7,222 nucleotides of DNA from Ignavibacteriaceae bacterium. Lineage in GTDB: Bacteria > Bacteroidota > Ignavibacteria > Ignavibacteriales > Ignavibacteriaceae. The notes beneath the pieces were generated by a model. That model made no database searches. It was given only the letters and a program-made list of their open reading frames with translations, and had not been told where the DNA came from. A program made the position numbers and the translations under genes. Within the stretch, counting starts at the first letter, position 1; every line of letters starts with the position of its first letter. The stretch covers positions 1 through 7,222 of the forward strand of contig JALONF010000100.1 in NCBI GenBank assembly GCA_025455085.1. Direction: 5' to 3'. This document shows, piece by piece, positions 1-6,569 of this stretch.

Positions 1-371
1 AGATGGAAGGTAAATCTCTTGAAGATTTAATGACTAATATTTCAAAGTATCCGGTTGCGGTTAGAAATAACGGAGGCGGACACTGGAACCATGCTATGTT
101 CTGGACACTAATGAAGAAAGGCGGTGGAGGTGAACCTACAGGCGCACTTGCAGATGCAATTAAATCTGCTTTTGGATCATTTGGTGAATTCAAAACTCAG
201 TTCAGCAATGCTGGCGCAACCAGATTTGGTTCAGGTTGGGCGTGGCTTGTCAAGCAAAATGGAAAACTGGTAATTGGCTCAACGCCAAATCAGGATAACC
301 CATTGATGGATGTGTCAGATCTGAAAGGCACACCGATTCTCATATCAAAACAGAAGACCAGAGTATATTGA
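1..371 (+). CDS. sodA: Superoxide dismutase (Mn/Fe family), 5'-truncated by window edge and cut short by a frameshift
   Basis: Superoxide dismutases convert superoxide to oxygen and hydrogen peroxide at a Mn or Fe centre. The reading frame is open to the window edge, so the ATG at position 3 is an internal Met and the N-terminal helical hairpin with the first His ligand lies outside. Counting from that Met, the segment GGGHWNH (residues 24-30) contains the second metal ligand (His30, like E. coli SodA His81). FGSGWAWLV (75-83) and STPNQDNPLM (93-102) follow; the Gln in NQD is the Mn-type position. After GTPIL (109-113) the frame leaves the family: the expected D-x-W-E-H ligand loop is absent and nine unrelated residues lead to an early TGA. 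The rest of the family sequence continues in another frame from 343. The product as written would lack the third and fourth metal ligands, so it should be inactive. Family assignment is secure; whether the lesion is biological is not. Confidence 0.9.
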   Translation, partial: MEGKSLEDLMTNISKYPVAVRNNGGGHWNHAMFWTLMKKGGGGEPTGALADAIKSAFGSFGEFKTQFSNAGATRFGSGWAWLVKQNGKLVIGSTPNQDNPLMDVSDLKGTPILISKQKTRVY

Positions 372-432
372 AAACTGGTGGAATGTTGTTAACTGGGATG
401 AAGCAGCTAAAAAATTCATCGAAGCAAAGTAA
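343..432 (+). pseudogene. sodA: Out-of-frame C-terminal remnant of the superoxide dismutase gene
   Basis: Read from 343, this stretch encodes 29 residues beginning YQNRRPEYIENWW and ending KFIEAK before a TAA stop. This is the canonical C-terminus of Mn/Fe superoxide dismutases (YQNRRPxYIxxWWNVVNWDEA). It is in a different frame from the upstream part, which ends in family-like sequence at 341. In intact relatives about 12 residues (G-x-D-V-W-E-H-A-Y-Y-L-K) lie between the two blocks, whereas here a single base (342) does. That implies a net loss of about 35 bases. The codons on both sides remain family-like, so the lesion is recent or artificial. It has no start codon of its own and is not an independent gene. 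Confidence 0.85.
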
Positions 433-449
433 ATTAATATTATTTCAGC

Positions 450-480
450 GGAAGCAATCGTAATGGTTGCTTCCTTATTT
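450..480 (+). terminator. Rho-independent terminator after the superoxide dismutase gene
   Basis: GGAAGCAATC at 450-459 pairs with GGTTGCTTCC at 465-474. This gives a 10-bp stem (eight Watson-Crick pairs, then a U·G and a C-G) closed by the loop GTAAT, followed by TTATTT at 475-480. It begins 17 bases after the TAA of the dismutase remnant. It also lies only 18 bases before the start of the next gene. Confidence 0.85.
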
Positions 481-485
481 AAAAC

Positions 486-492
486 AGGGTGA
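486..492 (+). promoter_or_regulatory. Ribosome binding site deciding a TTG start
   Basis: AGGGTGA lies six bases before the TTG at 499. An in-frame TGA at 490-492 closes the frame just upstream, leaving TTG as the only usable start before the conserved LPIFPL motif. The GTG at 489 is in another frame. Confidence 0.7.
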
Positions 493-498
493 ACAAAA

Positions 499-1122
499 TT
501 GCAATTACCAATATTTCCTCTCGCATTAGTAGTATTTCCTAATTCAAAATACCCTCTTCATATCTTTGAAGAGAGGTACAAGATTTTAATTAATAAATGT
601 CTTGCCAATAATTCAGGATTCGGAATAGTCTCTAGAATTGGGGATACTATTTCAGAAGTTGGAGTTTATGTTGAAGTCGTTGACGTAACTAAAATCTATG
701 AATCAGGTGAGCTGGATATTGTTATTGTTGGAAGATGGCGTTTTAAAAGAATGAATCTTGATATGCACGCTGACGGATACTATTTATGTGATGCAAGCAA
801 AATCGATGATAATGAGAGTGAATCGGATTTGAATTATAATTTATTTTTTGCTCTCAGGCAGCGTGTTCAGGAGATGCTGAAGCTTGTTAATTTCAATGTT
901 GGCCAGGGATTTTGGGATAACCTTGAGAAAGCGAAACTTAAATCTTTTAAGATTGCTGAGAAAGCTGGATTGTCCATTCTTCAGCAGCAGGAACTCCTTA
1001 CAATTCAAAGTGAAAACAAAAGAATGAGTTATTTGCTCGAACACTTTGAAAGACTAGAAGAAAAATTGGAGGAGAATAGAGTAACGAGAGAAATTATACT
1101 TGGGGATGGTTACCTGAATTAA
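499..1122 (+). CDS. Stand-alone LON N-terminal (substrate-binding) domain protein
   Basis: A 207-residue protein matching the N-terminal domain of Lon proteases but with no AAA+ ATPase and no Ser-Lys protease domain. The visible family motifs are LPIFPLALVVFP (3-14), PLHIFEERYKIL (19-30), FGIV (41-44), VGVYVEVVDV (54-63) and GELDIVIVGRWRF (70-82). These form the PUA-like beta fold. The C-terminal part from about 112 is predicted helical and ends in a charged, coiled-coil-prone stretch (182-195). In full-length Lon this domain binds substrates. The role of free-standing versions in bacteria is poorly defined, so no reaction is assigned. Translation starts at TTG behind a good Shine-Dalgarno site. 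The gene runs convergent to atpDC, with a hairpin between them. The strong upstream terminator leaves almost no space for a separate promoter, so expression may depend on read-through or on a promoter within the dismutase 3' end. Confidence 0.88.
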   Translation: MQLPIFPLALVVFPNSKYPLHIFEERYKILINKCLANNSGFGIVSRIGDTISEVGVYVEVVDVTKIYESGELDIVIVGRWRFKRMNLDMHADGYYLCDASKIDDNESESDLNYNLFFALRQRVQEMLKLVNFNVGQGFWDNLEKAKLKSFKIAEKAGLSILQQQELLTIQSENKRMSYLLEHFERLEEKLEENRVTREIILGDGYLN

Positions 1123-1150
1123 AATTAGAGTTTTCTGCTATTAGTCCAAA

Positions 1151-1172
1151 GATCCTGACCTTCGTCAGGATT
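1151..1172. terminator. Hairpin between convergent genes, probable bidirectional terminator
   Basis: ATCCTGAC (1152-1159) pairs perfectly with GTCAGGAT (1164-1171) around the loop CTTC, with one extra G·U pair outside. It sits in the 52-base gap between the stop of the LON-domain gene (1122) and the stop of atpC (1175). The position suits termination from either side. The flanking T-tracts are weak (TTATTC on the plus strand, CTTTGG on the minus strand), so efficiency is uncertain. Confidence 0.6.
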
Positions 1173-1174
1173 AT

Positions 1175-1582
1175 TCAACTATACTTTTTCACTGCATTCA
1201 ATCTGTTTAACGCCCGGTTGAGAGCGGCTTTTGCACGTGCCTCATCAATATCTTCTTCATGCTTTTTTCTCAATCTTTCTTCAGCTCTTTGTTTTGCTTT
1301 CTCAGCTCTATCCTCATCAATGTCATCAACTTTTTCAATTGAATCCGCAAGCACTAAAACATTATTTTGGCTCACTTCAACCGTTCCGCCGGAAGTAGTG
1401 TAAAATGTTTCTGCAGAAGCTTTCTTTACTTTTATTACTCCAATTTCAAATGAACTTATTATCGGTGCATGATCTTTGAGTATCTGAAAGCTGCCAAGTG
1501 TTCCTGGAATTGTTACTGCTTCAATCTGATCTTTGAAGATTGGCTTTTCAGGAGTTATTATTTCTAGCTTAAGTTCTGACAT
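1175..1582 (-). CDS. atpC: F1Fo ATP synthase epsilon subunit
   Basis: Epsilon subunit of the F1 sector, part of the central stalk that couples rotation to catalysis and can inhibit ATP hydrolysis. The 135-residue length is normal for the full two-domain form. The N-terminal beta-sandwich spans about 1-85, with the typical LEIITPEKPIF (6-16), TIPGTLGSFQILKDHAP (24-40) and TTSGGTVEV (62-70). A two-helix C-terminal domain follows (88-133). The C-terminal domain keeps IDEDRA (88-93), Arg99, Arg123 and Arg127, plus Glu83. These correspond to the ATP-binding residues described for thermophilic Bacillus PS3 epsilon, allowing a one-residue shift in the last helix. The ATG directly abuts the TAG of atpD (TAGATG). 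Upstream there is only a weak purine stretch (AAGATGA), so translational coupling by re-initiation is likely. Identity is secure; ATP sensing is inferred. Confidence 0.95.
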   Translation of the reverse strand: MSELKLEIITPEKPIFKDQIEAVTIPGTLGSFQILKDHAPIISSFEIGVIKVKKASAETFYTTSGGTVEVSQNNVLVLADSIEKVDDIDEDRAEKAKQRAEERLRKKHEEDIDEARAKAALNRALNRLNAVKKYS

Positions 1583-2992
1583 CTATTTCATCTTATTAGC
1601 TTTTTCAACCGCTTCTTCAATAGTTCCAACATAAAGAAATGCACCTTCAGGTAGATCATCATATTTACCATCAATGATACCTTTAAACCCACGAATCGTA
1701 TCTTCAAGCTTAACATATTTACCGGCAAATCCGGTGAACTGCTCAGCAACGAAGAAAGGCTGACTTAAGAATCTTTGAATACGTCTTGCACGTCTTACAA
1801 TAGTTTTATCTTCATCAGATAGTTCATCCATACCGAGAATGTTAATAATATCCTGAAGATCTTTATAGTGCTGGAGAATTTCTTTACAGCGTTTTGCAAC
1901 ATCGTAATGTTCCTGACCAAGAATTCCCGGCTCAAGTATTCTTGAAGTTGAATCGAGAGGATCGACTGCAGGATAAATACCAAGTTCTGAAATCTGTCGA
2001 CTTAATACAGTCGTTGCATCAAGGTGGGAGAATGCTGCTGCAGGAGCAGGATCAGTTAAGTCATCTGCAGGAACGTAAATCGCCTGCACTGAAGTGATCG
2101 AACCTTTATCAGTTGAAGTGATTCTTTCCTGAAGAGCGCCCATTTCTGTTGCAAGGTTTGGCTGGTAACCAACCGCTGAAGGCATTCTTCCGAGAAGCGC
2201 ACTTACTTCCGAACCTGCTTGTGTAAATCTGAATATGTTATCAATGAATAAAAGAACGTCTCTTCCCTCTTCATCACGGAAATATTCTGCAACAGTTAAA
2301 CCTGTCAGACCAACTCTTAATCTTGCACCCGGAGGTTCATTCATTTGACCAAAAACGAGTGCTGTTTTTTCTAATACACCTGACTCTTTCATTTCTAACC
2401 AGAGATCATTTCCTTCACGTGTTCTTTCACCGACTCCGGAAAAGACAGAATAACCACCGTGCTGTGAGGCTATGTTATGAATCAATTCCTGAATGATAAC
2501 TGTTTTGCCGACGCCTGCACCGCCGAATAATCCGGTCTTACCACCTTTAGTGTAGGGTTCAATCAAGTCAATGACTTTAATACCTGTTTCAAACATTTCC
2601 GAATTAGTGGAAAGATTTTTGAAAGAAGGAGCTGGTCTGTGAATTGGATATTTCAGCTTAGTTTTGATTTCGCCTAAACCATCAATCGGGTTGCCTATAA
2701 CGTTTATCAATCTTCCTAATGTTTCAGGACCAACTGGAATTGAAATAGGTTCATTTGTATCATAAGCTTCCATACCTCTTACTAAACCATCAGTAGAATC
2801 CATCGCAACGGCTCGTACTCTATCCTCACCAAGATGCTGCTGAACTTCAGCAATTAAATCATTTTTTACGCCTTCGGTAGTAACACGAGGAATTCTAATT
2901 GCATTATAAATATCCGGTAGATGACCTTCTTCAAATTCAATATCAACAACAGGTCCAATAACCTGTATGATTTTACCATTTATTTCCGACAT
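1583..2992 (-). CDS. atpD: F1Fo ATP synthase beta (catalytic) subunit
   Basis: The catalytic subunit of the alpha3-beta3 ring, which makes ATP from ADP and phosphate on the cytoplasmic side of the membrane. At 469 residues it is full length. The N-terminal beta-barrel (about 1-80) is followed by the nucleotide-binding domain. That domain has Walker A GGAGVGKT (157-164, Lys163 and Thr164), GERTREG (188-194, with the catalytic Glu189 and Arg190), Walker B LLFID (247-251) and the alpha/beta family signature PAVDPLDSTS (341-350) after the adenine-contacting Tyr340. The C-terminal helical domain carries DELSDED (389-395), a conservative variant of the DELSEED lever that contacts gamma and epsilon. 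The start ATG has AGGA six bases upstream. The gene forms a two-gene unit with atpC. The upstream neighbour is an unrelated terminated operon, so alpha, gamma, delta and Fo genes must lie elsewhere. Confidence 0.98.
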   Translation of the reverse strand: MSEINGKIIQVIGPVVDIEFEEGHLPDIYNAIRIPRVTTEGVKNDLIAEVQQHLGEDRVRAVAMDSTDGLVRGMEAYDTNEPISIPVGPETLGRLINVIGNPIDGLGEIKTKLKYPIHRPAPSFKNLSTNSEMFETGIKVIDLIEPYTKGGKTGLFGGAGVGKTVIIQELIHNIASQHGGYSVFSGVGERTREGNDLWLEMKESGVLEKTALVFGQMNEPPGARLRVGLTGLTVAEYFRDEEGRDVLLFIDNIFRFTQAGSEVSALLGRMPSAVGYQPNLATEMGALQERITSTDKGSITSVQAIYVPADDLTDPAPAAAFSHLDATTVLSRQISELGIYPAVDPLDSTSRILEPGILGQEHYDVAKRCKEILQHYKDLQDIINILGMDELSDEDKTIVRRARRIQRFLSQPFFVAEQFTGFAGKYVKLEDTIRGFKGIIDGKYDDLPEGAFLYVGTIEEAVEKANKMK

Positions 2993-3095
2993 TATTTATC
3001 CTGAATAGTTTTAAGAAAATTGAAGTGTAAAATTAAAGTCGAGAGCCAACTTATACAAATATTTAAGAGGTAAAAATTATAGGAAATTAGTACAT
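2993..3095 (-). promoter_or_regulatory. atpD: atpDC upstream region with candidate promoter elements
   Basis: About 100 AT-rich bases between the upstream operon's terminator and the atpD start, so the atpDC promoter is expected here. On the minus strand there is a perfect TATAAT (3081-3076) and a TATAAG (3055-3050). The second is preceded by AATATTTG, one base off the Bacteroidetes -7 consensus TAnnTTTG. Neither has a convincing -35 partner. The Shine-Dalgarno AGGA is at 3002-2999. The region is certain to be non-coding; the promoter positions are guesses. Confidence 0.4.
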
Positions 3096-3133
3096 AAAAG
3101 GAGGCTATCAAACGAATAATCGCAGATAACCTC
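3096..3133 (-). terminator. Terminator of the three-gene envelope operon
   Basis: On the minus strand GAGGTTATC (3133-3125) pairs with GATAGCCTC (3109-3101). The 9-bp stem contains one U·G pair, the loop is 15 bases, and CTTTTA follows. The wobble pair forms only in minus-strand RNA and the T-tract is only on that side, so it acts for the leftward operon. It lies about 30 bases after the TAA at 3163. An additional T8 run (3156-3149) precedes it. Confidence 0.65.
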
Positions 3134-3162
3134 GTGATACAAATTCAGAAAAAAAAGGACTT

Positions 3163-5484
3163 TTACTTTAGTAATAAAAACTTCTTTGACGTGACAAAAT
3201 CCTGAGTTTTAAGGCGATAGAAATAAACTCCGCTGGCAAGACCTTCAGCATTAAAGTCGATAGCCATAATTCCTGCAGGCGCAAGATCATTATAAAGAAC
3301 CTTCACTTCCCTGCCGAGCATATCAAATATTGAAAGTTCAACGTGCTGAGAAACTGGTACTTCAAATCGAATGGTTGTTAAAGGATTGAAAGGATTCGGA
3401 TAATTCTGATAGAGCTGATAATTGAATTCTGTAATTCCATAATCTTCAACATTAACAACAGGGATGATGAATGTGCCTGTACCCCCGGCTTCGTTATAAC
3501 GCTTTTTAAACTCCTGCATAAACTGATTGGCGATATACACATCTTTTATGATAACTGTATTTTCATCATTATCATTCTCGGCTGAACTTGACCAGTTATG
3601 TGATCCTGTTAGAGTTGTAGGATTACTTTCTGGATAAGATGCATCGAAGATAGCATATTTATGATGAAGCGTTGGTGCTATATTTGGAAAGACTTCAGCA
3701 AACGCCTGTAATTCCAGAAACTGACTTCCGGTTGTGTTGATCTGATCAATTATTCCCCGCTGGTCAGTGACACCATAGTTATAAAACCTATCAGACATAG
3801 CGGTTCTGATATCTGCACGAGTAAAAGCATATGTAGCAAAGTAAATGGAAAAATGAGAACTTATTACATTGTTGATGATTTTCTGTGTCGTACCATCCGA
3901 AGGACTGAAGTACACTTGAACTTCTCTACCACCAACATTAAATGAATGCGGAGTATTATCAATTTTCTGAACTCCAAATTTTGCATTAGCAGGATTTGGT
4001 GTATCACCACTTCCGCCCCACATTTCTTCAAACTCAATTTTGTATGCTTGTGTTATGGTAGGATCATTAATTTCTATAACGTTATTTTTCCAGCCAACTT
4101 CAGTGGAAGTTACATTGAATGAACCTGTCCATAGCCAATCATTTGTCGAAACGGTATCACGAGCATCAAAAATGAAGAACTTATTATGCATAATACCATC
4201 TAAGCCACTGGTTCTCTTTAGCACAGGAATTCCTGCATTGATTAAAGCTTGCATACTATTCTGTGTTGTTCGGTTATCATAAACTACTCTAACCTTCACT
4301 CCCCTGTTTTTCGCAAGTATAATGGCATCAGCCACATCCTGCATACCGAAGAAACTATAAAGTGCTAGGTCAATTGAATAATTAGCAGTGTTTATCCGTT
4401 CCATAAGTTTTTGCACAAAATTGATATTACCATGTGCAGAATTTCCAGGAATGGATACAGTGGTATCGACAGGAAAATTGAAATATACATTTATTTTTCC
4501 CAATGTAGGATCAGATGAAGCAGTTGTGACAGTATGAAGTGAGCTTGAGCTTGTTCCATTTTGATTTGTTGAGTAGGCTTTATAATAGTACAACGTTGCT
4601 TCGCTTAAACCGGTAATTGGAACGATATGATAAGTAGTATCTGTTGCAACCACAACAGAATCCAATTCGAGTGCAGGTGTTAATCCATATTTAACCTGGC
4701 TATTTCCATTTCTCGCAGTTTGAAAGTAAACTGTAAATGAAGAAGTAGTTATATCACTGGCAATCACAGGGCTGAGTATTTGCGGCGATCCATCAAAAAC
4801 AAAATCCTGGATAAACCGCGGCAGAATCTGATAACCACTATTAAATGGTGCTGCAAATTTATACTGACCAAGCACACCGATTATATCAATAGGACCGGAA
4901 GGAATTGATGTCCCGATAATAGACGAAACATCGTTATCAATTCTTAAACCTTCAGTAAGGTTATCAGTAGGATCAGAAATATTATAGTTAGTACCACTTG
5001 CAAAATTCCCTGTTCCCTGAATTGTTACATTATTAATTCTAATTAACATACTTTCAAAAGCTTCATAACCATTCCATTGCTGATTTTTAATTTGATTCAG
5101 AGTTACAACTGTAGTATCAAATCTGTGACCTGAAGAATGGTTAATGAGAGATGCACCTCCAAGATTAAAATCAATCTGTGTTAATCCTCTGAAGTGAGTC
5201 AACTGACCAGTAATGGTAACTGAATCACCTATGTTTACCTGGTTTGCAAATGCAGATCCATATACAGAAACACCTGCACTGAAATCACGGATAGCTCCCG
5301 GCCCTGAATTTCCAAATTGATTGGAAGCTAAAACAATTCCAGTAGTCGTAAACAAACTCCCCATTCCAATTGGTACACCATTAGAATCGTTATACCTCAA
5401 TGAATCAATCATTACAACAGTCTGGGCTGTTGTAATTGTAGTAACGAATAGTAAAATCAAAAAACCAAAATTGAGGTATTTCAT
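3163..5484 (-). CDS. Secreted PLD-like (HKD) nuclease or phospholipase with OB-fold, FN3 and T9SS sorting domain
   Basis: A 773-residue multidomain exported protein. Residues 1-20 form a signal peptide (Lys2, hydrophobic 5-17, likely cleavage after Ala20). About 22-230 resembles the OB-fold modules found in secreted nucleases (VNIGDSVTITGQL at 83-95, ILPRFIQDF at 220-228). About 232-323 looks like a fibronectin type III domain. Two phospholipase-D-type halves follow. The first (329-490) has His433-x-Lys435 with Asp440 and then GSFN (454-457). The second (519-665) has His607-x-Lys609 with Asp614 and GSHN (627-630). Both active-site motifs are complete. The helix/strand pattern around RGVKVRVVYD (394-403) is that of Nuc-like endonucleases, but phospholipase activity cannot be excluded. 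The C-terminus (690-773) is a type A T9SS sorting domain with NYPNPFNP (694-701) and SGVYFYRL (751-758). GGAG lies five bases before the ATG, which overlaps the upstream stop as ATGA. The product is predicted to be surface-attached or released; the substrate is unknown. Confidence 0.88.
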   Translation of the reverse strand: MKYLNFGFLILLFVTTITTAQTVVMIDSLRYNDSNGVPIGMGSLFTTTGIVLASNQFGNSGPGAIRDFSAGVSVYGSAFANQVNIGDSVTITGQLTHFRGLTQIDFNLGGASLINHSSGHRFDTTVVTLNQIKNQQWNGYEAFESMLIRINNVTIQGTGNFASGTNYNISDPTDNLTEGLRIDNDVSSIIGTSIPSGPIDIIGVLGQYKFAAPFNSGYQILPRFIQDFVFDGSPQILSPVIASDITTSSFTVYFQTARNGNSQVKYGLTPALELDSVVVATDTTYHIVPITGLSEATLYYYKAYSTNQNGTSSSSLHTVTTASSDPTLGKINVYFNFPVDTTVSIPGNSAHGNINFVQKLMERINTANYSIDLALYSFFGMQDVADAIILAKNRGVKVRVVYDNRTTQNSMQALINAGIPVLKRTSGLDGIMHNKFFIFDARDTVSTNDWLWTGSFNVTSTEVGWKNNVIEINDPTITQAYKIEFEEMWGGSGDTPNPANAKFGVQKIDNTPHSFNVGGREVQVYFSPSDGTTQKIINNVISSHFSIYFATYAFTRADIRTAMSDRFYNYGVTDQRGIIDQINTTGSQFLELQAFAEVFPNIAPTLHHKYAIFDASYPESNPTTLTGSHNWSSSAENDNDENTVIIKDVYIANQFMQEFKKRYNEAGGTGTFIIPVVNVEDYGITEFNYQLYQNYPNPFNPLTTIRFEVPVSQHVELSIFDMLGREVKVLYNDLAPAGIMAIDFNAEGLASGVYFYRLKTQDFVTSKKFLLLK

Positions 5485-6569
5485 TGTAACTCCGTTGATA
5501 AAATAAATCTTAAAATTCTATTGTTACCAGTATCTGCAACATAAAGTGTTTTGTCATAGAAAGCCACACCATAAGGCTGGTTAAAAATCTCAGAACCACC
5601 GAAAATTTGCAGCTTATCACCGAATGAGTTGAATTTATAAATACTGTCTTTACCTGCATCAGCAATAAATATGTTCCCTGAATTATCAAGTGCACTGCCT
5701 TCAGGTTGTGAAAATATACCTGGCATCATTAAATCTCTGGATAATGGTTGTAATGCGATTCTATAACCCGTAAAATCTGGAGAACTGATATACTCAAGTG
5801 GTTGAAACCTAAAACTATTATCCCCAACTAATGTTAAATTGATATTGAAGTTTCTTGAGTTGTACGAGGTTAATGAGCTAACCTGGTTTGCAGACATAAT
5901 TCCGGAACCAGTTGGATCTAGTAATGGAACTCTTCCAACCAACGAATCTTTATAAGTTCCATTAGATAGCTTTTTCTGAACAAATATAAGCACCGCATTA
6001 TCGGGGTCAATTTGATTTGAATTATTGGGACCCTTTCTGGAGATTAAATATGAATTATCATAAAACACACAGGCGCCTGTATATTCTCTTAATGGCTGGG
6101 CAAAATCCTGAGGTCTTGGCAATATTCTTTTAACCGGAGCAAGTTCAATCTGATGGTTAACTGAGACCAAGTCAATTTTGTAGACTGCACTGTAAGTTTG
6201 TGTCTGTCCACCTATAACAGTATCAAACTGTGCACACACCAAAAGATTTAGACGATAGTCTTGAGCTAATGCTACAGGTCGTTGTATAGCTCTAGTTCCA
6301 AGTATTTGACCATCGAGATTAAGTAAAACGATTCTGTTATTATCAGTATCTGCAACATAGATAAAAGGCTCTCTGCCAATCATAACATCCTCTGGTCTGT
6401 TGAAGCCTTCCCAAACAGGATTTATCTGAATATAAACTGTATCACCTGTAACATTACCACCACCATCATCTAATTCTAATTCAGTCAAGTCAAGCTTATC
6501 TGCACAACTAAAGAAAAAGCCTGTAACTATCAATAAAATTAAAAGATATGTCTTGTAATTGAATAACAT
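5481..6569 (-). CDS. NHL-repeat beta-propeller lipoprotein
   Basis: A 362-residue predicted lipoprotein. The N-terminus has Lys6, a hydrophobic stretch (8-20) and FFFSC with Cys22 as the likely lipidated residue. An acidic and glycine-rich linker (about 24-43) follows. NHL-type repeats are clear at both ends: NRPEDVMI to DTDNNRI (57-80), QPEGSALD to DAGKDSI (288-310) and QPYGVAFY to DTGNNRI (331-352). The middle (about 95-280) shows only weak repeat character and probably forms degenerate or decorated blades. NHL propellers usually serve as binding scaffolds, and no catalytic residues are recognisable, so no reaction is proposed. The ATG shares one base with the TAA of the upstream gene (TAATG) and has AGGA five bases before it. 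Its stop overlaps the next start (ATGA). The two overlaps indicate one co-translated operon. It is probably on the periplasmic face of the membrane or on the cell surface. Confidence 0.82.
   Translation of the reverse strand: MLFNYKTYLLILLIVTGFFFSCADKLDLTELELDDGGGNVTGDTVYIQINPVWEGFNRPEDVMIGREPFIYVADTDNNRIVLLNLDGQILGTRAIQRPVALAQDYRLNLLVCAQFDTVIGGQTQTYSAVYKIDLVSVNHQIELAPVKRILPRPQDFAQPLREYTGACVFYDNSYLISRKGPNNSNQIDPDNAVLIFVQKKLSNGTYKDSLVGRVPLLDPTGSGIMSANQVSSLTSYNSRNFNINLTLVGDNSFRFQPLEYISSPDFTGYRIALQPLSRDLMMPGIFSQPEGSALDNSGNIFIADAGKDSIYKFNSFGDKLQIFGGSEIFNQPYGVAFYDKTLYVADTGNNRILRFILSTELQ

Noticed and set aside
3..5. ATG as the start of the superoxide dismutase gene
   Set aside because: The frame is open to the window edge and the Met falls inside the conserved domain, well after the N-terminal His-containing helices expected for the family.
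343..371. Programmed ribosomal frameshift in the superoxide dismutase gene
   Set aside because: A frameshift would restore the tail but not the missing ~12 residues with the metal ligands, and no slippery heptamer with a downstream structure is seen. A deletion explains both facts.
841..1044. Minus-strand open frame opposite the LON-domain gene
   Set aside because: It is antisense to a well-supported gene, with no conserved motif and no Shine-Dalgarno.
1894..2097. Plus-strand open frame of 67 codons opposite atpD
   Set aside because: It lies wholly inside the conserved beta-subunit gene, has no recognisable family or ribosome binding site, and its composition follows from the atpD codons.
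3149..3156. A8/T8 run after the PLD gene as the main terminator
   Set aside because: No stable hairpin directly precedes it on the minus strand; the stem at 3101-3133 followed by CTTTTA is a better candidate.
4040..4282. Plus-strand open frame opposite the PLD gene
   Set aside because: It overlaps the first HKD coding region on the other strand and resembles no protein family.
5510..5695. Alternative minus-strand frame within the NHL lipoprotein gene
   Set aside because: It is a shifted reading of the NHL repeat region, which is clearly coded in the main frame.
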